Positions 16,640-24,585 of a stretch of 64,000 bases of DNA are shown here, one piece after another. The notes under the pieces were generated by a model that was not told the DNA's origin, searched no databases, and worked only from the letters and a program-made list of their open reading frames with translations. Positions within the stretch are counted from its first letter, which is position 1. Every line of letters begins with the position of its first letter. The translations under genes were made by a program, and so were the position numbers. Location of the stretch: contig MWTB01000031.1 of assembly GCA_002050275.1 (NCBI GenBank), positions 1 through 64,000 on the forward strand. Direction: 5' to 3'. This DNA is from Anaerolineae bacterium UTCFX1. Lineage in GTDB: Bacteria > Chloroflexota > Anaerolineae > Anaerolineales > Villigracilaceae.

Positions 16640-18025
16640 ATGGCATTTTTAAACGCTCTCAAAGAAAAGATCGGCGGTTCGAACTTGAAGAATCCCCAGC
16701 CGGGCTTATATCATTATCAACTGGAAAAAGAGAACGAGAAGAGCCGCGCGCACCTACGCATCGAAGGCGATGGCAACGCCACCCTGATCGTCAACGCCAA
16801 TCGCGTGATGCACCTCAACCCCACCGCCGCGTTGCTGGCGCACTTCATCATGGAACAGATTCCCGACGAAGCGATCATCCGCATGATGACCAAACAGTTC
16901 AACGTGCGTCCGGCGCAAGCGCGCGCCGATTTCGAGGAATTTCAATGGCAGATCAAAGAACTGCTCCGTCCCGATGGCGCCTGCGCGTTCCACGAAATGG
17001 ACTTGGAAACAATGATGCCGTTCAGTGCGCGTCCCGCCGCGCCCTACCGCATGGACATGGCGCTGACCTATCGTTGCAACAACGATTGCGCCCATTGCTA
17101 CAACGCGCGCGAACGCACCTTCCCCGAACTCAAAACCGAAGAATGGTTCGCCATCATAGACAAATGCTTCGATCTCGGCATTCCACACATCGTCTTCACC
17201 GGCGGCGAAGCCACTCTGCGCGACGATCTGCCGGAGTTGATCGCCTACGCCGAATCGAAGGGACAGATCACCGGGCTGAACACCAACGCTCGCCGTTTGA
17301 TTGACGAGCGCTTTCTGCAAAAATTGCTGGACGCAGGGCTCGACCACATTCAAATCACGGTCGAATCGCACGATCCGCTCATCCACGATTTGATGATGCG
17401 CGCCAAAGGCGCTTTCAAACAAACCATTCAAGGGCTGAAAAATGCGCTAAATACTAACCTCTATGTGATGACCAACACCACTATGTTGCGCACCAACGTC
17501 CACACCATGCCGGAGACGCTCGATTTCCTCGGCGAACTCGGCGTGCCAACCATCGGCATGAATGCGCTCATTTACTCAGGGCACGGGCTCACAGTTGGAA
17601 CAGGGCTGCGCGAAAGCGAATTGCAGCCTATCTTGGAAATGGCGGTGGAAAAAACATCGGCGCGCGGACAACGCCTAATCTGGTACACGCCCACGCAATA
17701 CTGCCACTTCGACCCGACGCAATTAGACCTCGGCGTAAAAGGTTGCACCGCTTCGCTCTACAGCATGTGCGTTGAGTCGAACGGCAACGTGCTGCCATGC
17801 CAATCGTATTATCACCCGATCGGAAACATCCTCACCGACTCATGGGATTCGATTTGGAATCACGAGTTATCCATCCGCTTGCGCGAGCGGCGCGGACTGC
17901 CAGACATGTGCGGCGATTGCTCCATTGTCGTCGAATGCGGCGGCGGTTGCCCGCTGCGTTTCGAATCGCACCGTAAACAATACGAAGTAAACGACGAGAT
18001 CATTCCTCTGCCGCTAGTGTCGTAA
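16640..18025 (+). CDS. Radical SAM/SPASM protein with N-terminal PqqD-like domain
   Basis: A 461-residue enzyme. Residues about 20-112 resemble PqqD-like peptide-recognition (RRE) domains, including VMHLNPTAALLAHFI. The radical SAM domain has C146xxxC150xxC153 (RCNNDCAHCYN) and the GGE motif at 188-190 (FTGGEATLRDD). The C-terminal SPASM region has cysteines at 369, 377, 387, 424, 427, 433 and 437, enough for auxiliary iron-sulfur clusters. Such fusions modify ribosomal peptides (PqqE, sactipeptide and ranthipeptide maturases). It begins 18 bases after the gene for the Cys-Ala tail protein, preceded by ACGAGG. I infer that it acts on that tail, for example by thioether or carbon crosslinking; an unrelated substrate is possible. 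Confidence 0.85.
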   Translation: MAFLNALKEKIGGSNLKNPQPGLYHYQLEKENEKSRAHLRIEGDGNATLIVNANRVMHLNPTAALLAHFIMEQIPDEAIIRMMTKQFNVRPAQARADFEEFQWQIKELLRPDGACAFHEMDLETMMPFSARPAAPYRMDMALTYRCNNDCAHCYNARERTFPELKTEEWFAIIDKCFDLGIPHIVFTGGEATLRDDLPELIAYAESKGQITGLNTNARRLIDERFLQKLLDAGLDHIQITVESHDPLIHDLMMRAKGAFKQTIQGLKNALNTNLYVMTNTTMLRTNVHTMPETLDFLGELGVPTIGMNALIYSGHGLTVGTGLRESELQPILEMAVEKTSARGQRLIWYTPTQYCHFDPTQLDLGVKGCTASLYSMCVESNGNVLPCQSYYHPIGNILTDSWDSIWNHELSIRLRERRGLPDMCGDCSIVVECGGGCPLRFESHRKQYEVNDEIIPLPLVS

Positions 18026-18052
18026 GACCTCTTGCTGTGTCATGGAGACGTT

Positions 18053-19201
18053 ATGAATATTCTCGACCGCATCTCTCAACTCTTCGTCAAAGTCCGCCCG
18101 TTGCCCGAAGGTATGCATCATCTGCAAGCCGCGACGGACCAGGAAAAGCCATACCGCCTACATCTGCGTCTGCTCCAGGATGGGTCGGGCGTCTTAATCG
18201 TCAATGCAGCGACGGTTTTGCATCTTAACCCAAACGCGGCGGAGTGCGCGTATCACTTCATTCAAGGTTCGTCGCCCAACGAAGCGGCGCGGAAAATCGC
18301 AGCACGCTATCGCGTTCGCAAAGACGCAGCTCTCGAAGATTTCACCGACTTCGTCGCACGGATTCAAACCCTCATCCAAACGCCGGACCTCGATCCCGTT
18401 TCATATCTCGACTTTGAGCGGATCGCGCCGTATTCCGCCGATCTGGCTGCCCCGTTGCGCCTCGACTGCGCGCTCACCTATCGCCTGCCCGCAGGTGCGG
18501 ACCCCGCCTTCGCGCCAACGCCGCGCGTCGAACGCGAACTCACGACGGAAGAATGGCAGATCATCCTCGACAAAGCCTGGCAGGCAGGAATTCCGCACAT
18601 CGTCTTTACCGGCGGCGAGGCGACGTTGCGCGACGATCTCCTGCAATTGATCGCCCGCGCCGAACAAAACGGTCAAGTCTGCGGCTTGCTCACCGATGGT
18701 TTAAAATTCGCCGATAAAGCTTATCGCAACGCGCTCTTGCAAACCGGACTCGACCATATTTTATTTCTGCTCCAACCTGCAAACGAACGCTCATGGGAAG
18801 TTTTGGAAGCGCTCATCCCTGAAGATATATTCGTCACGGCGCATCTCACGGTCAACGCCGCCAATGCCGCGCAAGCGGAAGAAACCCTCGAACGGCTTGC
18901 AAATATCGGCGTAAGGAATATCTCTCTCACGACGGCAGATCGCTCTCTACAACCGCTCCTCGCCACGCTCCAAAACATCGCCGCCGAGTTGGGACTGACC
19001 TTGCGCTTCGATCTGCCGGTCCCCTATTCTGCGGAAAATCCAGTCGCATATGAAACCGCCGCAGATACAGCCGCCGATGGCGCAGGCAAGGCATGGATGT
19101 ATGTGGAGCCAGACGGCGACGCGCTCCCCGCGCAAGGGATGAAGGAGCGCATCCTCGGTAATTTCCTCACCGACGAATGGGAAGCGATCCGCCGCGCGTA
19201 A
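18053..19201 (+). CDS. Cysteine-less radical SAM paralogue (pseudo-enzyme)
   Basis: A 382-residue paralogue of the preceding gene product. The PqqD-like N domain is kept (VLHLNPNAAECAYHFI), as are the SAM-domain strand IPHIVFTGGEATLRDDL and the start ALTYR. However, the three cluster positions are Leu145, Ala149 and Ala152 instead of Cys, and the SPASM part is short with LPAQGM where the partner has LPCQSY. Only three scattered Cys remain. It cannot bind the catalytic 4Fe-4S cluster in the normal way. The frame is intact at full length, so it is not a simple pseudogene. Pseudo-radical-SAM partners are known in some peptide-modification systems, where they may act in substrate binding. ATG at 18053, 27 bases after the enzyme gene; it abuts the methyltransferase gene. 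Confidence 0.82.
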   Translation: MNILDRISQLFVKVRPLPEGMHHLQAATDQEKPYRLHLRLLQDGSGVLIVNAATVLHLNPNAAECAYHFIQGSSPNEAARKIAARYRVRKDAALEDFTDFVARIQTLIQTPDLDPVSYLDFERIAPYSADLAAPLRLDCALTYRLPAGADPAFAPTPRVERELTTEEWQIILDKAWQAGIPHIVFTGGEATLRDDLLQLIARAEQNGQVCGLLTDGLKFADKAYRNALLQTGLDHILFLLQPANERSWEVLEALIPEDIFVTAHLTVNAANAAQAEETLERLANIGVRNISLTTADRSLQPLLATLQNIAAELGLTLRFDLPVPYSAENPVAYETAADTAADGAGKAWMYVEPDGDALPAQGMKERILGNFLTDEWEAIRRA

Positions 19202-19930
19202 ATGGACTGGCACAAACGCTACGAACAACAGGCGGGCTGGACGCGCGACCTGCGCGCCTATCTGTTCGCAAAGGCGGAAGCGAAGTCCGCGCGTCAAATC
19301 CTTGAGGTGGGATGCGGCACCGGGGCGATCCTCTCAACAGTTGACTCTTCAGCGGCTCTTCACGGCGCAGATATCGATCTTCGCGCGCTTGCCCAATGCC
19401 GGGTCAATGCCGCGCGCGCAATTCTCATGCGTAGCGACGGTCTTGCCCTTCCCTACGCAAGCGCGTCATTCGATATCGTATTTTGTCATTACTTTCTGTT
19501 ATGGGTCGGCAATTCATTGCAAGCCGTCCGCGAGATGAAGCGCGTAACGCGCCCCGGCGGGCATATCCTTGCGCTGGCAGAACCGGACTACCTCTCTCGA
19601 ATCGACTCGCCGGACGAGTTGAAGCTTCTCGGCGCATGGCAGGTTGAATCATTGCGGCGGCAGGGAGCCGATCCCGGCTTCGGCGCGCGGCTGGCAGAGA
19701 CATTCTTTGAGGCGGGGATAAAGCTTGAAGAAATGGGAATCTTTCAGCCTGTCGAAAAAAGAACGAACGCCGAAGAGTTCGAGTTGGAATGGGCGGTCAT
19801 TGAATCCGATTTGGCGGGAATGATTGAGGAAGCGGAAATCCAAAAAATGAAATTATGCGATCAGGCGGCGCGTCAACGTAACGAGCGCATTTTGCATGTG
19901 CCTACACACTTCGCATGGGGGCGAGTTTAA
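19202..19930 (+). CDS. Class I SAM-dependent methyltransferase
   Basis: A 242-residue methyltransferase with motif I ILEVGCGTGAIL, an acidic residue ending strand 2 (HGADIDLRAL), LPYASASFDIVFCHYFLLWV as motif II/III region and RVTRPGGHILALAEPDYL. The ATG follows the previous stop with no gap (TAA then ATG at 19202), so translation is coupled. The substrate is not evident from sequence. Its place as last gene of the cluster suggests it methylates the product of the radical SAM step or an unrelated small molecule. Its 3' end overlaps the convergent ceramidase-like gene by 29 bases. Confidence 0.82.
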   Translation: MDWHKRYEQQAGWTRDLRAYLFAKAEAKSARQILEVGCGTGAILSTVDSSAALHGADIDLRALAQCRVNAARAILMRSDGLALPYASASFDIVFCHYFLLWVGNSLQAVREMKRVTRPGGHILALAEPDYLSRIDSPDELKLLGAWQVESLRRQGADPGFGARLAETFFEAGIKLEEMGIFQPVEKRTNAEEFELEWAVIESDLAGMIEEAEIQKMKLCDQAARQRNERILHVPTHFAWGRV

Positions 19931-20690
19931 GCGCAACAGCTTCGCTCGCGTAATATCGAGCCGTCAACCACACCGACGCGGCGCCGAGTATGTGCCAGAC
20001 AGCGTGCCCTTGCACGAGGCTGGTTTCAAGACAAAAAATTCGAGCGGTATCCAGCATCCAAACGCCATATGCAACGGCGAGCAAAGCAAGCCCGAGGCGC
20101 AGTTTATCCACGGCGATGACCGGCGTTTTTCGCCGACGGTAACGCGCTTCAAAGAATAGAGCGACGAGCAGGACTGCCGCGAAAACAAAGCGTCGCGTGT
20201 CGGGCAGAACGATCTGTAACGCGCTGAGTAAAAGAACGATAACGAGATATATCGCGAAGGTCGTCACGAAGCGTAAATCCCAGAGCCGTTCGAAGGCATA
20301 TGTCAACATAAACGTCGCCAGCATGAACATGCCCAACACATCGAAGAATTGACCGGCGAACGTGAGCGAGGCATGGTAAAACGCGGAACCCGCGCCGATC
20401 GTCATGCTCGACGCGCCGAAGATCGCGGCATGACCGAACGAGAAGCGTTGCGTCTTTTTAGATAAGGTCAGCGCCGCTATCCCGCTGAAGATATATCCTA
20501 ACGAAGAAACCGTATTCGCCATCTGACGGATCGGATTGCCGTCATTTGGCGCCTCGCAGAAACAGCCGTGCGTTAGGCAGGTAGCAGGCCGCCAATCCGT
20601 CCAGATATCGGCGGGCAGGCTCGCCAACGCGCCCAGCGTGATCATAGTCAGCGCCAGAGCGATCAGAAGAGGAAAAACGCGCTTCATCAT
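19902..20690 (-). CDS. Ceramidase-like (CREST superfamily) membrane protein
   Basis: A 262-residue protein with about seven transmembrane helices. Conserved CREST/alkaline-ceramidase positions are visible: CFCEAPNDGNPIRQMANTVSSLGY near the N-terminus, SAFYHASLTFAGQFFDVLGM with the helix His and Asp, LDTARIFC, and QGHAVWHILGA near the C-terminus with two further His. In the family a zinc ion bound by three His and an Asp hydrolyses an amide bond in the membrane. The bacterial substrate is uncertain, since ceramides need not be present; an amide-linked lipid is likely. Divergent from the gene at 20857. Confidence 0.78.
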   Translation of the reverse strand: MMKRVFPLLIALALTMITLGALASLPADIWTDWRPATCLTHGCFCEAPNDGNPIRQMANTVSSLGYIFSGIAALTLSKKTQRFSFGHAAIFGASSMTIGAGSAFYHASLTFAGQFFDVLGMFMLATFMLTYAFERLWDLRFVTTFAIYLVIVLLLSALQIVLPDTRRFVFAAVLLVALFFEARYRRRKTPVIAVDKLRLGLALLAVAYGVWMLDTARIFCLETSLVQGHAVWHILGAASVWLTARYYASEAVALKLAPMRSV

Positions 20691-20856
20691 CGCAAGTATA
20701 AAACCAGACGTAGGAGATTATTTCTTGAATTCAGTTTTAGCGCGAGTGAACGTTGATTTCTGATAAAAATGAACTCGAAAACGTTTTTATCCATTTTAAC
20801 TGCGGCGAATTGCATTTGGGAAACGCTCCCTAAGGCTGGTATGTTAAACTTATAAC
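20691..20856. other. Divergent intergenic region
   Basis: No gene is seen. An imperfect inverted repeat GATAAAAATG (20762-20771) / CGTTTTTATC (20782-20791) lies near the middle, and a TATAAC box touches the ATG at 20857. It should hold promoters for both divergent genes. Confidence 0.4.
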
Positions 20857-21870
20857 ATGGAAATCTGCTACTTGATCGTCTTTCCCGATTCGGAAACTCG
20901 TCCCGCTCCGATCAAAGAGCCGATTAAGGGTTTAAAAGACGCACCCTACTTTCAACCGGTGGATATTGACCTCGTGCCGCTCGGCGAAGAGATGTTTTTA
21001 TTTGAAGGCCATTCCATCAACATAATGCGCCATCGCTATGACGACTACGCGCAAATGATCGAGTGCCGTTATCAAATCAGCGACCCGTTCGCCTTGCCGG
21101 TCCTACAGACGCGGGCAAGCGTACAAAGCGCGCTGCAAAAACGCTACGTTCCGCAAGAACACTTACAAAGCGGAATGTACGAAGAATACTCCATCCTACT
21201 AACCCAAGATGCGCCGCCGGCGCCCGACGAGTGGATCGAGAAGAACGCGCTGGGGCTCGCCAACTTCATCCGTTCACAGCGCGACCGCTTCGACTCAGCC
21301 GAGATTGACGAAATACTCAGTTCGCGCATGCGCTACTCCGCCGAAGAGCTCACACTCGTAGATTGGGAAGGCGCGCTCATTATCGCGCCCAACGCCGACT
21401 ATCGCTCCGATATCGTTCTATTGAAAATCGGAAATTACCAACTATTGCGCTATCGTATGCTAGACCGATCCATTGAAGACCTGTTAGACAAGATCAACGA
21501 CTCGTTCTTCCGCAACAGACGACGACCCCGCGCCACCCGCGGACTCATCCGTCAGATCGCCGAACATAAACTCGAAGTGATGCTCGATTTCGAACGTGTC
21601 GAACAAAACCTCCTGCTCATCGGCGATTGGTACACTGCCAAACTCTACGCAGCAATCCAATCCGAACTCTACCTCGACGAATGGAAAGACAACGTGCGCG
21701 CCAAACTCGACAACCTCGAAAGCATCATGCAAACCATCAGAGACAACCTCGCTATTTCATGGGAAAATTTGCTCGACCAACTCCAACTCGTCTTATGGCT
21801 GGCGATGCTGTTCGGCTACCTGTATCTATACCTTCTGGACGCCGGCATCATCGTCCTCACAAAGAGATAA
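20857..21870 (+). CDS. Unidentified protein with C-terminal membrane helix
   Basis: A 337-residue protein that I do not recognise. It is largely charged and mixed alpha/beta, with a helical, Asn/Glu-rich C-terminal third (EQNLLLIGDWYTAKLYAAIQSELYLDEWKDNVRAKLDNLESIMQ, quoted in part) and one transmembrane helix near the end (LVLWLAMLFGYLYLYLLDAGI). The layout of a soluble domain, long amphipathic helices and a C-terminal anchor is somewhat like the DUF155/Rmd1 family, but I see no firm motif. The ATG at 20857 has a TATAAC box directly before it and no ribosome-binding site. The lipoprotein gene begins five bases after its stop, so the two are probably co-expressed. Confidence 0.65.
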   Translation: MEICYLIVFPDSETRPAPIKEPIKGLKDAPYFQPVDIDLVPLGEEMFLFEGHSINIMRHRYDDYAQMIECRYQISDPFALPVLQTRASVQSALQKRYVPQEHLQSGMYEEYSILLTQDAPPAPDEWIEKNALGLANFIRSQRDRFDSAEIDEILSSRMRYSAEELTLVDWEGALIIAPNADYRSDIVLLKIGNYQLLRYRMLDRSIEDLLDKINDSFFRNRRRPRATRGLIRQIAEHKLEVMLDFERVEQNLLLIGDWYTAKLYAAIQSELYLDEWKDNVRAKLDNLESIMQTIRDNLAISWENLLDQLQLVLWLAMLFGYLYLYLLDAGIIVLTKR

Positions 21871-21875
21871 TCCTC

Positions 21876-22892
21876 ATGCTTCGACGTAAACTCGCCCTCG
21901 TAACCATCGCGCTTCTTTTCTCGACGCTAGCCTGCCGTGCCGCCACAAGGCTGATCTTCCCCGATACACCCACACCGCCGCCGCCAACGTCCACCCCATT
22001 GCCGCCGGCGACCCTTACGCCTACCCCCGCTTCCAACGCTAACTGCTCCATACTCGCTTCTCGCATTTTGGATGACGCTATCAACTTTGAATTCGACGAT
22101 GAAGAAGCGTCTGAAAAAACTCTGCTCGTTTCCTACGTCGTTACAGGAGACGCCCTCAGCAAACCGTTTGACAGCGTCGTTCCCTCGAAGTACGCCGACG
22201 AACAGAGCGACCGCGCCGCACAGACGGAAATCTGGAATTACTTCACGCGCCTCATCCCGCCGGAAGATAGGGCGTTCGTCACCGCATACGCCATCGTCAC
22301 AGACGGCGGCGGGAACATCCTCGCATCGGTCGCCCAAAATACAAGCGACGCTGAAGATTGGATTCTAGAAGTGGACCTCCTTGACGCGACAAACAAATAT
22401 GTGCTCACGGTGACCCTTCTGCACGAATTCGGCCACTTGCTAACCCTGAATGCCTCACAGGTGCCGCCCAATTTAGCGATCTACAACAACCCTGAAAGCA
22501 ACGCCATCTACGAACGCGAACGCAAGGCTTGTTCCACTTACTTCCCCGGCGAAGGATGCAGCCTTTCCAATTCGTACCTTAATCAGTTCTTCGAACGTTT
22601 TTGGCTCGACCTCTACGACGAATGGCAAAGCATTGACGCAGAGGACGACGAGACGCAGCGCGATGCGCTAATCGAGAAATTCTATACGAAATACGAGGAG
22701 CAGTTTCTGACCAGTTACGCGCCCACCAGCCCGATGGAAGACATTGCAGAAACGCTTACTTTCTTTATCCTTGCGCCCAAGCCCGAGCCTGATTCGATCA
22801 CGAATCGGAAGATTCTCTTCTTCTACGAATATCCCGAATTAATCGAAATGCGCGAACAAATTCTAAACCGCCTCTGCGTTGAATTTCCGTAA
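21876..22892 (+). CDS. Lipoprotein with zinc-metallopeptidase motif
   Basis: A 338-residue protein with a signal peptide and lipobox TLAC (Cys20), then a Thr/Pro-rich linker (about 30-55) leading to an extracytoplasmic domain. The sequence LLHEFGHLL (His183, Glu184, His187) is the HExxH zinc site, and a downstream acidic helix SPMEDIAETLTFFIL supplies likely third ligands, as in gluzincin-type peptidases. No named family is assigned. The start ATG at 21876 follows the previous gene by five bases; longer in-frame starts would overlap that gene by 240 bases and lack the signal peptide. It may cleave surface or extracellular peptides. Confidence 0.78.
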   Translation: MLRRKLALVTIALLFSTLACRAATRLIFPDTPTPPPPTSTPLPPATLTPTPASNANCSILASRILDDAINFEFDDEEASEKTLLVSYVVTGDALSKPFDSVVPSKYADEQSDRAAQTEIWNYFTRLIPPEDRAFVTAYAIVTDGGGNILASVAQNTSDAEDWILEVDLLDATNKYVLTVTLLHEFGHLLTLNASQVPPNLAIYNNPESNAIYERERKACSTYFPGEGCSLSNSYLNQFFERFWLDLYDEWQSIDAEDDETQRDALIEKFYTKYEEQFLTSYAPTSPMEDIAETLTFFILAPKPEPDSITNRKILFFYEYPELIEMREQILNRLCVEFP

Positions 22893-22918
22893 CGCCAGCC
22901 CTTACCTCTAAAAGGCAG

Positions 22919-22924
22919 TATAAT
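22919..22924 (+). promoter_or_regulatory. TATAAT box immediately upstream of lepB
   Basis: A perfect TATAAT ends eight bases before the lepB ATG. With normal spacing transcription would start one or two bases before, or at, the start codon, and no Shine-Dalgarno is present. This suggests a leaderless mRNA. No matching -35 box is evident. Confidence 0.5.
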
Positions 22925-22932
22925 TCTGCCCA

Positions 22933-23550
22933 ATGGAAACGCTACAATCCTCTCAACAAACACAGCCTGAGACTTCCCCCCTCGACGAAACAATTCAACC
23001 CTCCGACTGGAAGCGTATGGGGCTCGACATCCTCGAAACGCTTTTTCTTGCGATCATCTTATACTTTGGCATCAACGCCATTTCTGCGCGCGTCCGCGTG
23101 GACGGCTTCAGTATGATTCCCTCGCTCGAAAACGGCGAATATATTCTCGTCAACAAACTTGCGTATAAATACGGCGAACCGGCGCGCGGCGATATTATCG
23201 TCTTTAGTTATCCGCTTGATCCTAATCAAGACCTAATCAAACGCGTAATCGGTTTGCCCGGCGAGACGATCACTGTGCATAATGGCGAATTATCCGTCAA
23301 TAACATCGCCCTCAACGAGCCGTATATCGCCGATCCGCCGTATTACGACGGTTCGTGGACCGTCTCGGAAGGACAATTATTCGTGCTGGGCGACAACCGC
23401 AATCAGTCGAAAGACTCGCACGATTGGGGCTTGCTGCCCATGCAAAACATCATCGGTAAAGCCTCTCTCGTTTACTGGCCCCCCCGCGAATGGCAAACGC
23501 TTGATCATTTCGATCACACAAACGCCACTGTGCCAGAGGCTCAACCTTAA
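22933..23550 (+). CDS. lepB: Signal peptidase I
   Basis: A 205-residue type I leader peptidase. One transmembrane helix (about 31-50) anchors it; the catalytic Ser60 sits in FSMIPSL and the general base Lys103 in LIKRVIGLPGE. The conserved GDIIVFSYP, YFVLGDNR-like (LFVLGDNRNQSKDSHDWG) and GKASLVYWP boxes follow in order. It removes signal peptides from exported proteins at the outer face of the cytoplasmic membrane. The length is typical of Gram-positive-like/Chloroflexi forms with a single anchor. The next gene begins three bases after the stop. Confidence 0.95.
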   Translation: METLQSSQQTQPETSPLDETIQPSDWKRMGLDILETLFLAIILYFGINAISARVRVDGFSMIPSLENGEYILVNKLAYKYGEPARGDIIVFSYPLDPNQDLIKRVIGLPGETITVHNGELSVNNIALNEPYIADPPYYDGSWTVSEGQLFVLGDNRNQSKDSHDWGLLPMQNIIGKASLVYWPPREWQTLDHFDHTNATVPEAQP

Positions 23551-23552
23551 CG

Positions 23553-23861
23553 ATGAAACACGAAACTCCCACCGCCCACTCGTTTGAATCGGATCGTATT
23601 CCCTGCGATCAATGCGGCGTAGGTATGCTGCGCCTGCGGCGCGTCGTCTACCTCGCCTGGCTGGGCGAAGAATTGGTGACCGTCCCCAACTTCCCAGCGC
23701 GAATTTGCGACGTTTGTGGAAGACGCGAATACGACGAACGCGCTATCGCCTGGTTGAATACTCTTCTCAACCCCGAAGCTGGGAAACACTCCCCCCGCCT
23801 CTCTCGAACGCAGCGCCCCGCTTCGCCAAAGAAAGCGCACCCTCGCCCACCGCTGGAGTAA
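23553..23861 (+). CDS. YgiT/MqsA-type zinc-finger protein without a toxin partner
   Basis: A 102-residue protein. Its core has two zinc knuckles, CDQCG (near residue 18) and ICDVCG (near residue 52), joined by RRVVYLAWLGEELVTVPNFPA, the pattern of YgiT/MqsA-type zinc fingers. In MqsA this part binds a toxin, and a separate HTH binds DNA. Here no HTH is present; the C-terminus is a basic Pro-rich tail. There is no MqsR-like or DUF4258 gene beside it, so an antitoxin role is doubtful. It lies three bases after lepB and seven before the next gene, in one probable operon. Confidence 0.7.
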   Translation: MKHETPTAHSFESDRIPCDQCGVGMLRLRRVVYLAWLGEELVTVPNFPARICDVCGRREYDERAIAWLNTLLNPEAGKHSPRLSRTQRPASPKKAHPRPPLE

Positions 23862-23867
23862 TTGTTT

Positions 23868-24410
23868 ATGGAAACCGCTTCTCGCACTCACCGCTTCCTC
23901 TCCGCCGACTTATATACTGCGGGGTATCGAGTTGTGGGAAAAGTTTCGGTAAGCGCTGGCGGTCTGTATGCCACAGTTAACGATCCTACAAAATCGCATA
24001 TTGAGGTGCACGATGCGCGTTTAGCGCGCATTCATATGCCGACAAAACTTGTAGACCGATTCGAAGCGGTCCGCTTGATCAAAACTCACATACACGCTTT
24101 GTGCGTAGCGCGGCGCGAAGATCTCGGTCCGGCTGCGATTGTGCGCGGAGGATATACCAACGTTGCCAGTCTGCCCGTCCGCCTCACCTCTTCCGTTTAC
24201 GAAACAGAAGGCAAGCTTGAGGTTATGGGACGCTTCGATTTCGCCGCGTTAGTCGCCGATGCCACCCGCAACTTCATTCCACTGTTCGATTGCCTGCTGA
24301 CCGCCATTTTAATTCCAAACTTGAAGATGGAAAGCCCAGCCATCCTCTTCAACTGGGAGCATATAGATATGATGGCGTCGCTCAACCAACGCGTCAAAGA
24401 AGAGAAATAG
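23868..24410 (+). CDS. Unidentified conserved-looking protein
   Basis: A 180-residue soluble protein with no membrane segment or signal peptide, and no family I recognise. It seems to be a beta-rich domain with repeated strand patterns (YRVVGKVSVSAGGLYATVND, IEVHDARLARIHM, AIVRGGYTNVASLPVRLTSSVYET). The ATG at 23868 is preferred to a TTG at 23862. It is the last gene of the lepB operon and is followed by a tRNA with its own promoter. The even codon use and the absence of stops across 540 bases support that it is real. Confidence 0.65.
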   Translation: METASRTHRFLSADLYTAGYRVVGKVSVSAGGLYATVNDPTKSHIEVHDARLARIHMPTKLVDRFEAVRLIKTHIHALCVARREDLGPAAIVRGGYTNVASLPVRLTSSVYETEGKLEVMGRFDFAALVADATRNFIPLFDCLLTAILIPNLKMESPAILFNWEHIDMMASLNQRVKEEK

Positions 24411-24422
24411 TCCCCGAATCGC

Positions 24423-24451
24423 TTGACCATTGCCGGGGGCAATGATAAAAT
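24423..24451 (+). promoter_or_regulatory. Promoter of tRNA-Glu
   Basis: TTGACC at 24423-24428 and TAAAAT at 24446-24451 are spaced by 17 bases, 18 bases before the mature tRNA. CATTGCC/GGCAATG within the spacer forms a small inverted repeat. Confidence 0.6.
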
Positions 24452-24469
24452 CCGCCCGCTTTATGAAAC

Positions 24470-24542
24470 GCCCCCATCGTCTAGTGGACTAGGACGCAGC
24501 CCTTTCAAGGCTACGACCGGGGTTCGAATCCCCGTGGGGGCA
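24470..24542 (+). tRNA. tRNA-Glu (anticodon TTC)
   Basis: A 73-base cloverleaf: the acceptor GCCCCCA pairs with TGGGGGC, the D arm includes CTAGTGGACTAGGA, the anticodon loop is CTTTCAA with TTC in the middle, and the T arm CGGGGTTCGAATCCCCG is perfect. The discriminator base is A at 24542; the CCA end is not encoded. A hairpin terminator follows at once. Confidence 0.97.
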
Positions 24543-24550
24543 CTATCAAA

Positions 24551-24578
24551 AAAGACTCGCCGTGCAGCGAGTCTTTTT
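24551..24578. terminator. Rho-independent terminator, probably bidirectional
   Basis: AAAGACTCGC (24551-24560) pairs with GCGAGTCTTT (24567-24576) around a six-base loop, with a T-run on the plus side and an A-run before it giving a T-run on the minus strand. It ends tRNA-Glu and, on the other strand, the peptidase gene whose stop lies at 24586. Confidence 0.88.
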
Positions 24579-24585
24579 CATTCCA

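Noticed and set aside
18053..19201. Treating the cysteine-less radical SAM paralogue as a pseudogene
   Set aside because: The frame is intact, tightly coupled to neighbours on both sides, and the conserved strands are kept.
24551..24578. Hairpin after tRNA-Glu as an attachment-site half
   Set aside because: It has the stem and T-run of a normal terminator; no duplicated tRNA fragment or integrase is seen in the window.
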